Origin: Streptomyces sp. NBC_01717
GTDB lineage: Bacteria; Actinomycetota; Actinomycetes; Streptomycetales; Streptomycetaceae
Length of the DNA: 64,000 nucleotides
Assembly: GCF_036248255.1 (NCBI RefSeq)
Contig: NZ_CP109178.1
Location: 5,332,001-5,396,000 of the forward strand
Direction of reading: 5' to 3'
In this document: positions 17,555 through 25,262 of the stretch, in pieces
How the letters are laid out: the number at the start of each line of letters is the position of its first letter
How positions within the stretch are numbered: position 1 is the first letter of the stretch
Notes under the pieces: generated by a model
What the model saw: only the letters and a program-made list of their open reading frames with translations
What the model was told of the DNA's origin: nothing
Databases searched by the model: none
Made by a program: the position numbers and the translations under genes

Positions 17555-18805
17555 ATGCGCGATATCAGCCGAAGGAGTCTGCTCACCGCCGGACTGGGAG
17601 CGGCGGCTGCCATCGGGATGGCGGGCTGCGGTTCCCTGGACTCTGCCGTGAGGGGCGGGCCGGGCTCCGGCACCGGGGAGCGGTCGGGCGGCAAGGCCGA
17701 GGGAAGCGGTGCCGGGGACAAGGACGTGCGGGAGATCGGGGACGGTTCCACCGCTGACACCGGAGAGCAGCCGAACCAGCCTGCCGCGCCGGTCCCGCTG
17801 GAACCCGGGCAGACCCCGCCGCAGTTCGTGATCTTTTCCTGGGACGGGGCGGGCGAGGTCGGCACCGGGCTCTTCGCGCGTTTTCTCGAACTCGCCAAGG
17901 ACCACGACGCGGCGATGACCTTCTTCCTCTCCGGTCTCTATCTGCTGCCCGAGTCGAAGAAGTCCCTGTACCGACCGCCGAACAACGCCATCGGCGCCTC
18001 CGACATCGGATATCTCACCGATGATCACATCAAGGCGACGCTGGACCAGGTACGCCGGGCCTGGCTGGACGGTCATGAGATAGGCACGCACTTCAACGGG
18101 CATTTCTGTGCCGGTTCCGGATCGGTCGCCCACTGGACGCCCGACCAGTGGGAGAACGAAGTCGATCAGGCGGTCTCCTTCGTCACCGAATGGCGCACCA
18201 ATACCGGTTGGACCGATCTCGACCCGCTGCCTTTCGATTACCGCAAGGAACTCATAGGCGCCCGCACGCCCTGTCTGCTGGGCCAGGACAATCTGCTGCC
18301 CACCGCGCGCAAACTGGGGTGGCGCTACGACGCGAGTTCGCCCGGCGGCACCCAGATCTGGCCGGAGAAGCGCCAGGGGCTGTGGGATCTTCCGCTCCAG
18401 GCCATACCGTTTCCAGGGCACTCGTTCGAAGTGCTGTCGATGGACTACAACATCCTTGCCAACCAGTCGAAGAACTCCACCCAGGGAATACCGTCGCGTT
18501 TTCCGGCCTGGCGTGAGCAGGCCATACAGTCGTATCTCGCCGGTTTCGAGCGGGCGTACAAGACGAATCGTGCACCGTTCTACATCGGCAACCACTTCGA
18601 GGTGTGGAACGGTGGCATCTATATGGATGCGGTCGAGGAGACCATCAAAAGGATCGCGGGGAAGCCGGATGTGCGGCTCGTCTCGTTCCGGCAGTTCGTC
18701 GACTGGCTCGATGTCCAGGACCCGGCCGTGCTTGCGAAGCTCCGTACCCTCGAGGTCGGCGAGTCGCCCGGCGGTGGCTGGAACACCTTCTTTAAACAGG
18801 CCTGA
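17555..18805 (+). CDS. Polysaccharide deacetylase-like lipoprotein
   Basis: A 416-residue exported lipoprotein. The signal RRSLLTAGLGAAAAIGMAGC has a twin arginine and lipobox MAGC, then a Gly/Ser-rich tether to about residue 80. The catalytic-like domain has FVIFSWDGAGEVGTGLFARFL (the NodB-fold Asp position), AAMTFFLSGLYLLP, and HEIGTHFNGHFCAGS (paired His), so it resembles NodB-type deacetylases, though spacing is not canonical. It may act on cell-wall or surface glycans. ATG 17555 is the start. It precedes the ResA-like gene by 67 bp; a functional tie to cytochrome assembly is not evident. Confidence 0.75.
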   Translation: MRDISRRSLLTAGLGAAAAIGMAGCGSLDSAVRGGPGSGTGERSGGKAEGSGAGDKDVREIGDGSTADTGEQPNQPAAPVPLEPGQTPPQFVIFSWDGAGEVGTGLFARFLELAKDHDAAMTFFLSGLYLLPESKKSLYRPPNNAIGASDIGYLTDDHIKATLDQVRRAWLDGHEIGTHFNGHFCAGSGSVAHWTPDQWENEVDQAVSFVTEWRTNTGWTDLDPLPFDYRKELIGARTPCLLGQDNLLPTARKLGWRYDASSPGGTQIWPEKRQGLWDLPLQAIPFPGHSFEVLSMDYNILANQSKNSTQGIPSRFPAWREQAIQSYLAGFERAYKTNRAPFYIGNHFEVWNGGIYMDAVEETIKRIAGKPDVRLVSFRQFVDWLDVQDPAVLAKLRTLEVGESPGGGWNTFFKQA

Positions 18806-18872
18806 CAACGGTCTTTACGGGCACCGAGGGGGGTGCGCAAGATCCCCGAAACCGCCATGCGAAACTTTTCAC

Positions 18873-19484
18873 ATGAGCTTTGGCCGCGCACCCCGACGCC
18901 GCTTCACCCTGCTCGCCGCCCCCGCAGCGGCCGCCGCGCTGGCGCTGACCCTGACGGCCTGCGGTGGTGACGGCAACAAGGCCGGCGGTGGCGGCAACTC
19001 CCACTTCGTCACCGGCAGTGGCGGGATCTCCACCGTGGCCGAGGCGGACCGCCAGGACGCGCCGAAGCTCGACGGGGCGGCGCTGGACGGCAAGCCCCTC
19101 GACGTCGCCGACTACAAGGGCAAGGTCGTCGTGCTGAACGTATGGGGCTCGTGGTGCGGCCCCTGCCGGCTGGAGGCCAAGCACTTCGCGAAGGTGTCGA
19201 AGGAGACCGCGAGCCAGGGAGTCCAGTTCATCGGGATCAACACCCGGGACGCCGAGAAGGGCCCGGCGGTGAACTTCGAGAAGGACAACGGCATCACCTA
19301 CCCGAGCTTCTTCGACCCGATCGGCAAGCTCATCCTCCGCTTCCCCAAGGGGACGCTGAACCCGCAGGCCATTCCGTCGACCGTGGTCATCGACCGGGAC
19401 GGGAAGATCGCGGCCCGCACCCTCGTCGCCCTCGACGACGTCAAGCTCCACAAGATGATCGACCCGCTGATCGCGGAGAAGTGA
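18873..19484 (+). CDS. resA: ResA/TlpA-type thiol-disulfide oxidoreductase lipoprotein
   Basis: Reduces the heme-binding cysteines of apocytochrome c outside the membrane (System II role). At 203 residues, it has signal peptide LLAAPAAAAALALTLTAC with lipobox LTAC. The thioredoxin fold shows VVVLNVWGSWCGPCRLEAKHFAKV with the WCGPC redox pair and the conserved cis-proline in NPQAIPSTVVIDRDGKI. ATG 18873 is the start. Five bases separate it from ccdA and the whole run to ccsB is tightly packed, which supports the specific role over a general thioredoxin. Confidence 0.9.
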   Translation: MSFGRAPRRRFTLLAAPAAAAALALTLTACGGDGNKAGGGGNSHFVTGSGGISTVAEADRQDAPKLDGAALDGKPLDVADYKGKVVVLNVWGSWCGPCRLEAKHFAKVSKETASQGVQFIGINTRDAEKGPAVNFEKDNGITYPSFFDPIGKLILRFPKGTLNPQAIPSTVVIDRDGKIAARTLVALDDVKLHKMIDPLIAEK

Positions 19485-19488
19485 TCAC

Positions 19489-20250
19489 GTGCTCACGCTC
19501 GCCGCGACCGGTATGAACACGACCGTGTTCAACGGGGCCCTTCTGGTGGCCCTGCCCATCGCCGTACTCGGCGGACTGGTCTCGTTCTTCTCGCCGTGCG
19601 TGCTGCCGCTGGTGCCCGGCTACCTCTCGTACGTCACCGGGGTCAGCGGGACCGATCTGGCCCAGGCCAGACGGGGGCGCATGGTCGTCGGCGCCTCGCT
19701 CTTCGTGCTCGGCTTCTCCGCCGTGTTCGTCTCCGGTGGTGCGCTCTTCGGCTATTTCGGGCAGCGGCTGCAGGATCACAGCGAGGTCATCTCCAAGATT
19801 CTCGGCGTCCTGATGATCCTGATGGGCGTCTTCTTCATGGGGCTGATGCCCTGGATGACCCAGCGCGAGTTCCGCATCCACAAGCGGCCGGTGTCCGGCC
19901 TCGCCGGAGCGCCGCTGCTCGGGGTGCTGTTCGGGGTCGGCTGGACGCCGTGCCTCGGCCCGACGCTCACTTCTGTGCAGACGCTCGCCCTCGAACAGGG
20001 GACCGCCGGGCGCGGGGCCGTACTGACCCTCGCGTACTGTCTCGGACTCGGCCTGCCGTTCGTGCTGGCCGCAGTCGCCTTCCGTAAGGCGCTCGGTGCC
20101 TTCGGATGGGTCAAGCGCCACTACGTATGGGTCATGCGGATCGGCGGCGCAATGATGATCGTGACCGGCCTGCTCCTGCTGACCGGTGTGTGGAGCAGCA
20201 TGATGCAGGAACTGCAGGGCTGGTCCAACGGCTTCACGGTGGGGATCTGA
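19489..20250 (+). CDS. ccdA: CcdA-type cytochrome c biogenesis protein
   Basis: Membrane electron carrier passing reducing equivalents from cytoplasmic thioredoxin to the ResA-like protein. The 253-residue product has six hydrophobic segments, with the redox cysteines in SFFSPCVLPLVPGYLSY and GWTPCLGPTLTSVQ, the DsbD/CcdA pattern. GTG 19489 begins the gene five bases after resA, and five bases separate its end from resB. Confidence 0.93.
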   Translation: MLTLAATGMNTTVFNGALLVALPIAVLGGLVSFFSPCVLPLVPGYLSYVTGVSGTDLAQARRGRMVVGASLFVLGFSAVFVSGGALFGYFGQRLQDHSEVISKILGVLMILMGVFFMGLMPWMTQREFRIHKRPVSGLAGAPLLGVLFGVGWTPCLGPTLTSVQTLALEQGTAGRGAVLTLAYCLGLGLPFVLAAVAFRKALGAFGWVKRHYVWVMRIGGAMMIVTGLLLLTGVWSSMMQELQGWSNGFTVGI

Positions 20251-20255
20251 GTTCC

Positions 20256-21989
20256 ATGAGCAACACCAAGACCGACGCGGCCGACGAGCGCGAGCGCGAG
20301 AGCCGACAGGAGCGGGAGAACGCGGCCGAGCTCGGCGCGGCCGGCTCGCAGCTCTCCACGGCGCCGCGCGAAGAAGCCCTGACCGCACTGCCCGCCATGG
20401 GCGTCATCGGCTGGGTGCGCTGGTTCTGGCGCCAGCTCACCTCGATGCGGGTCGCGCTGATCCTGCTCTTCCTGCTCTCGCTCGGGGCCATCCCCGGCTC
20501 GCTGATCCCGCAGAACAGCGTGGACGAGCTGAAGGTGCAGACCTTCAAGGAAGCCCACACCACCGTCACGCCGATCTACGAGAAGCTCCAGTTCTTCGAC
20601 GTCTACAGCTCGGTGTGGTTCTCCGCGATCTACATCCTGCTGTTCGTCTCCCTCATCGGCTGCATCGTGCCGCGCACCGGCCAGTTCATCGGCCAGCTGC
20701 GCAGCCGGCCGCCGGGCGCCCCGAAGAGGCTGACCCGGCTGCCCGCGTACACGACGTGGCGCACCGCCGCCGAGCCCGAGCAGGTCCGCGAGGCCGCGCT
20801 CGTGATCATGCGCAAGCGGCGCTTCCGGGCGCACGCGGACGGCGATGCGGTCGCCGCCGAGAAGGGCTATCTGCGCGAGGCCGGGAACCTGATGTTCCAC
20901 GTCGCGCTGATCGTCATGCTGGTGGCCTTCGCCACCGGGCAGCTCTTCAAGTCCGAGGGCGGCAAGCTGATCGTCGACGGCGACGGCTTCTCCAACACGC
21001 TGACCCAGTACGACGACTTCAAGTCCGGATCGCTGTACGACACGGACTCGCTCGCCCCGTTCAGCTTCACCCTCGACAAGTTCGTCGGCACGTACGAGCG
21101 CAACGGCCCGCAGATCGGCACCCCACGCAAGTACGAGGCCCACGTCACGTACTCCGAGGGTGCGTACGGCAAGCCGAAGAAGGCCGTCATCAAGGTCAAC
21201 GAGCCGCTGGTGGTCGACGGCTCCAAGGTCTATCTGATCGGGCACGGCTACGCCCCCGTCGTCTCCGTCAAGGACGGCAAGGGCAAGGAGGTCTACAAGG
21301 CCGCCGTTCCGCTGCTGCCGATCGACAGCAACGTCACCTCGACGGGCGCGATCAAGGTGATGGACGGCTACCGCGACAAGAACGGCAAGAAGGACCAGCT
21401 GGGCTTCCAGGCCTTCTTCGTGCCGACGTTCGCGGGCAACGGCAAGGGGACGATGTTCTCCCAGTTCCCGGCCGCGGACTTCCCGGTACTGGCCCTCAAC
21501 GGGTACCACGGCAGCCTCGGTGTCGACTCCGGACTGCCGCAGAACGTGTACCAGCTGAACACCTCGAAGATGAAGGCGTTCAAGGACAGCAAGGGCGACA
21601 AGCTGAAGCAGCGGCTGCTGCCCGGCGAGACGATGAAGCTGCCGGACGGCGCCGGATCGATCACCTTCGAGGGAATCGAGCAATGGGCCAGCTTCCAGAT
21701 CTCGCAACAGCCCGCCAGCGGCTGGGCGCTCACCGGAGCCATCGGGGCCATCGCCGGTCTGGCCGGGTCATTGTTCATCCAGCGGCGCCGGGTCTGGGTC
21801 CGGGCCGTACGCGGGGCGGACGGCGTCACCGTCGTCGAGATGGCGGGCCTGGGCCGCAGCGAGTCCGCGAAGCTTCCCGAGGAGCTGGCCGATCTCGCGG
21901 TCACACTCAATGACATGGCGCCCACCGCGCCCGACGACGCATCTGCCGAAGCACTTTCCGAAGAACCTGCCGAAGGGGCTGAGAAGTGA
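20256..21989 (+). CDS. resB: Cytochrome c biogenesis protein ResB
   Basis: System II cytochrome c synthase subunit that, with CcsB, moves heme outward and attaches it to apocytochrome. The 577-residue protein has a hydrophilic N-terminal tail, membrane segments near residues 60-80 (MRVALILLFLLSLGAIPGSLIPQ), 120-140 (WFSAIYILLFVSLIGCIVPR) and 210-230 (NLMFHVALIVMLVAFATGQLF), a large extracytoplasmic domain, and a last helix near 500 (ALTGAIGAIAGLAGSLF). That is the ResB layout. ATG 20256 (MSNTKTDA) is the start. It overlaps ccsB by four bases (GTGA). Confidence 0.94.
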   Translation: MSNTKTDAADERERESRQERENAAELGAAGSQLSTAPREEALTALPAMGVIGWVRWFWRQLTSMRVALILLFLLSLGAIPGSLIPQNSVDELKVQTFKEAHTTVTPIYEKLQFFDVYSSVWFSAIYILLFVSLIGCIVPRTGQFIGQLRSRPPGAPKRLTRLPAYTTWRTAAEPEQVREAALVIMRKRRFRAHADGDAVAAEKGYLREAGNLMFHVALIVMLVAFATGQLFKSEGGKLIVDGDGFSNTLTQYDDFKSGSLYDTDSLAPFSFTLDKFVGTYERNGPQIGTPRKYEAHVTYSEGAYGKPKKAVIKVNEPLVVDGSKVYLIGHGYAPVVSVKDGKGKEVYKAAVPLLPIDSNVTSTGAIKVMDGYRDKNGKKDQLGFQAFFVPTFAGNGKGTMFSQFPAADFPVLALNGYHGSLGVDSGLPQNVYQLNTSKMKAFKDSKGDKLKQRLLPGETMKLPDGAGSITFEGIEQWASFQISQQPASGWALTGAIGAIAGLAGSLFIQRRRVWVRAVRGADGVTVVEMAGLGRSESAKLPEELADLAVTLNDMAPTAPDDASAEALSEEPAEGAEK

Positions 21990-23077
21990 ATCTCGCCGCC
22001 GCAACCAACGAGAATCTGGCACACACCAGCAATGTGCTGATCTATTCGTCGATGGCCGTCTACACCATTGCCTTCTTCGCGCACATCGCGGAGTGGGTGT
22101 TCGGCAGCCGCAGCAAGGTCGGCCGCACCGCCGCCGCGCTGACCGGGGCCGGAGCCGTCGGCGCCTCCTCGGCGAAGATCCAGGTCCAGGTCGCGCAGAA
22201 GGGTGGCGCCACTGCCGTACTGGACCGACCGAAGATCATTACGCGTTCCGCCGCCGGTTCGCGCGATGTCCCGGACGGGCCCGGCGCCGCCGGCGGCACG
22301 TTCAAGGGTGATCTCTGGGGGCGGATCGCGGTCTCCATGACCGTGCTCGCCTTCCTCGTCCAGACCGGCGGGGTCGTCGCCCGCGCGCTCTCCGTGCAGC
22401 GTGCCCCCTGGGGCAACATGTACGAGTTCTCGATCACCTTCTCCACGGTGGCCGTCGCCGCGTACCTGATCCTGCTCGCGCTGAAGAAGAACGTCCGCTG
22501 GATGGGCCTGCTGCTGGTCACGACCGTCCTGCTGGACCTCGGCATCGCGACCACCGTGCTCTACACGTCCAGCGACCAGCTGGTGCCCGCACTGCACTCG
22601 TACTGGCTGTGGATCCACGTCTCCACCGCCATCATCTGCGGCGCGGTCTTCTACATCGGTGCGGTCGGCACACTGCTGTACCTGTTCCGCGACAGCTACG
22701 AGAGCAAGCTCGCGAACGGCGTCGAGCCCGGCTCGTTCGCCCAGTCCGTACTGTCCCGGCTGCCCGCCGCGGCGACCCTCGACAAGTTCTCGTACCGCGT
22801 CAACGCCGCAGTCTTCCCGCTGTGGACGTTCACGATCATCGCGGGCGCGATCTGGGCGGGCGACGCCTGGGGCCGCTACTGGGGCTGGGACCCCAAGGAG
22901 GTCTGGTCCTTCATCACGTGGGTCGCCTACGCCTGCTACCTGCACGCCCGCGCCACCGCAGGCTGGAAGGGCCGTAAGGCCGCGTATCTGGCGCTGATCG
23001 CCTTCGGCTGCTGGCTCTTCAACTACTACGGCGTGAACATCTTCGTCACCGGCAAGCACTCCTACGCCGGCGTCTGA
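21986..23077 (+). CDS. ccsB: Cytochrome c biogenesis protein CcsB (heme handling)
   Basis: Heme-binding partner of ResB in System II cytochrome c synthesis. The 363-residue multi-spanning protein has the WWD-type heme motif in WGRYWGWDPKEVWSFITW, and conserved histidines in HSYWLWIHVSTAI. A Gly/Ala-rich soluble loop (residues about 45-100) separates the first helix from the rest, as in other actinobacterial CcsB proteins. GTG 21986 overlaps the resB stop. The block makes the extracytoplasmic heme insertion machinery for cytochrome c of the respiratory chain. Confidence 0.95.
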   Translation: MNLAAATNENLAHTSNVLIYSSMAVYTIAFFAHIAEWVFGSRSKVGRTAAALTGAGAVGASSAKIQVQVAQKGGATAVLDRPKIITRSAAGSRDVPDGPGAAGGTFKGDLWGRIAVSMTVLAFLVQTGGVVARALSVQRAPWGNMYEFSITFSTVAVAAYLILLALKKNVRWMGLLLVTTVLLDLGIATTVLYTSSDQLVPALHSYWLWIHVSTAIICGAVFYIGAVGTLLYLFRDSYESKLANGVEPGSFAQSVLSRLPAAATLDKFSYRVNAAVFPLWTFTIIAGAIWAGDAWGRYWGWDPKEVWSFITWVAYACYLHARATAGWKGRKAAYLALIAFGCWLFNYYGVNIFVTGKHSYAGV

Positions 23078-23135
23078 GCCACCCGCCACCGTCCGTACGG
23101 GTGCGGATCCCGCTCCACCGGGCCACGCTGGAACC

Positions 23136-23675
23136 ATGAGCGACACGCACCCGGTGATCGAACGTGGCGCGGCAGAGACCGACGGCGACCGCCACATCCT
23201 GCGGTTCACGCTCCGGCTGCCCCACCCCGTGTCACGGGTGTGGGCAGCCGTTGCCGGTTCCGAGGGGCTGCGGGACTGGCTCGCCGCCGCCGAACCGTTC
23301 GAACCGCGCATCGGCGGTGCGATCACGCTGCGCTGGCTCAACACCGACCAGGACGGGAATGCCACGGTCGCCTCCGGCACCGTCACCGCCTGGGACGTCG
23401 AGCGGGTGGCCGAATACACCCTCGAAGGAGTGCACGGCCGGATCCGCTTCCACCTGGAGCCACCGCGCGGCGACCATGTGGTGCTGCGCTTCACCAATGA
23501 GTTCCGCGGCGACGACGCTCTGCGGCTGGACTGCCTGGCGGGCTGGCACAACCACTTCGAGTACCTGGTGGAGGCGCTGGACGGGCGTCCCGCCGACTGG
23601 TCCGCGGGGACGCTCACCCGGTGGCAGGAGCTGCGGGACGGGTACGCGGCGGACGGCGGTCGGGGCGCGGGCTGA
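23136..23675 (+). CDS. SRPBCC domain protein (AHSA1-like)
   Basis: A 179-residue protein of the START/Bet v1-like fold that makes a hydrophobic ligand pocket. The typical phrases are FTLRLPHPVSRVWAAVAGSEGLRDWLAAAEPFEPRIGGAITLRW, ASGTVTAWDVERVAEYTL and LRFTNEFRG, ending in GWHNHFEYLVEALDG, the AHSA1 layout. The ligand is unknown. It starts 58 bases after ccsB in the same direction, so read-through is possible, but there is no functional link visible. Confidence 0.86.
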   Translation: MSDTHPVIERGAAETDGDRHILRFTLRLPHPVSRVWAAVAGSEGLRDWLAAAEPFEPRIGGAITLRWLNTDQDGNATVASGTVTAWDVERVAEYTLEGVHGRIRFHLEPPRGDHVVLRFTNEFRGDDALRLDCLAGWHNHFEYLVEALDGRPADWSAGTLTRWQELRDGYAADGGRGAG

Positions 23676-23696
23676 CGGTCCGGGCGGCGGTGGCGG

Positions 23697-25262
23697 TCAG
23701 GGGGCGGACGACGGTGGCAGGCAGTTCCGCGCCGGGGGCTTCCCTTCCGGCCAGGCGATCGCCACGAACCGCTGCGAGGCGTCCTCGGGCGCCAGCTCCA
23801 CCACCGGCACCGCCTTGTTGTACGGGTTGCCGTGGTTGTCCAGGCAGATCCAGCCGCTGGCCCCCGACACCCGCAACGACCCCTTCACCCGTGGCCACTG
23901 CTCGCCCACGTCCGCGGGCTCCGGAAGGCGCTTGCCGCCCGGCGTCGCCTGACGGATGCCGTGCACAGCCGTCGCCATCGCGTCGTAGGCGATGATCACC
24001 TGGCCGTCGGTCAGATCCTGCCGACCGGCCGGGCCGATCGGACCCACCGGCTTCTTCCCCACCACCTCCAGCAGATCCAGGAACTCCTGGTAGTCGGCAG
24101 GGGAGCCGCCCGTCATCTCCTTCGCCCCGCCCTTCCCCGCCGCCCAGGCGTCCGGATGCGCGAGCGAGGCGTAGCGGACCGTCACCTTCCGGCGCAGCGT
24201 GTTCCGGTCGAGCTTCTTGTCGCCACCGAGATACGAGCCTTCGTCGCCGGTGAGCACGGTGAACGCCCGGTTCTGACAGCCGCGGGCCCCGAGTGCATTG
24301 ATGAACTGCCGCAGCTGGGTGTGGCGCCCGGCGAAGAACACCGTCTCCGCGCCCGAGTCGCAGATCAGATGCGTGATCTGCTGGAACGTGTTGGCCGTGG
24401 TGCCCTCGTCGGTCGGGTCCTTCGGCGAGGTGAACAGCTGCGGCTCGTAACGGGTGCCCTTCACCAGCGCGGCGAACGCCGCCTTCAGCGTGTCCGTGTA
24501 GTGGTCCCCGGTACGGGTGTCCTGGACCAGCAGCGCCTTGTCGGCCCGCACCTTGCCGAACTGGGCGAGGGCGCGCGCCTCGTCCCGGTTGGTGGGGGAG
24601 ACCCGGGCCAGCCCCGGGAACGGGTCGCCCTTCGGGCTGTTGGCGATGTCGTCTGCGGTGATCGTCGAACCGACGACCGCGATGCGCGCGGCGGTCAGCT
24701 CCTTGACCGCCGACTTCACCTGCGTACTGCTGGTGGCCACTCCCGACACGGCCCGCAGCCGGTCCGGGGCGCCCGTCATCGTCTTCAGACGGTCCACCGT
24801 GGGGCGCCAGAGCAGGTTGTTCTTCCCGGTGTTGGCGAGCAGCAGACGGATCTTCGGCACCTGGTCGTTCGACAGATGGTTGGCCCGGTACTGCTCGGCG
24901 AACGCGCCCTGCAGCTCCCGCCGCATCTTGGTGCCCATCGAGCCGTCGGTCGACGTCAGCGGCAGCAGCAGCGCGACGGAGACGTACCGGCCCGGCTTCA
25001 GTCCGGCGTTCTCCCGCCCGATCGCCGCGGCGACATCGGTCAGCTTCGGCATCCCGAAGTCGTAGCCGGAGCCGGAGACACCGATGCACTCGTCACTGCC
25101 CTGCGGACGCTCGACGCCCGGCACGCACCGCCGGTTCTCCGGGGCCGTGAGCCGGCCGACGCCGTACCACCCGGAGGTGATCACGAGCGCCCCCACCACG
25201 ATCGTGGTGACGATCTTCTGCCGGGCCGTGTACCAGACGCGATAACGCAGCGGATTACGCAT
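23697..25262 (-). CDS. Membrane-anchored periplasmic-binding-type protein
   Basis: A 521-residue protein with a short basic N-terminus (MRNPLRYRVWYTARQK) and one uncleaved-looking membrane helix (IVTTIVVGALVITSGWYGV). The rest resembles the type I binding fold of branched-chain amino acid receptors: YVSVALLLPLTSTDGSMGTKMRRELQGAF, IRLLLANTGKN, AVSGVATSSTQVKSA, IAVVGSTITADD, FPGLARVSPTNRDEARALAQF and DGQVIIAYDAMATAVHGIRQA. No ABC permease or ATPase for transport is near. It overlaps the upstream NTPase gene by eight bases, so the two are translationally coupled. It may act as a ligand sensor, which is inference. Confidence 0.82.
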   Translation of the reverse strand: MRNPLRYRVWYTARQKIVTTIVVGALVITSGWYGVGRLTAPENRRCVPGVERPQGSDECIGVSGSGYDFGMPKLTDVAAAIGRENAGLKPGRYVSVALLLPLTSTDGSMGTKMRRELQGAFAEQYRANHLSNDQVPKIRLLLANTGKNNLLWRPTVDRLKTMTGAPDRLRAVSGVATSSTQVKSAVKELTAARIAVVGSTITADDIANSPKGDPFPGLARVSPTNRDEARALAQFGKVRADKALLVQDTRTGDHYTDTLKAAFAALVKGTRYEPQLFTSPKDPTDEGTTANTFQQITHLICDSGAETVFFAGRHTQLRQFINALGARGCQNRAFTVLTGDEGSYLGGDKKLDRNTLRRKVTVRYASLAHPDAWAAGKGGAKEMTGGSPADYQEFLDLLEVVGKKPVGPIGPAGRQDLTDGQVIIAYDAMATAVHGIRQATPGGKRLPEPADVGEQWPRVKGSLRVSGASGWICLDNHGNPYNKAVPVVELAPEDASQRFVAIAWPEGKPPARNCLPPSSAP

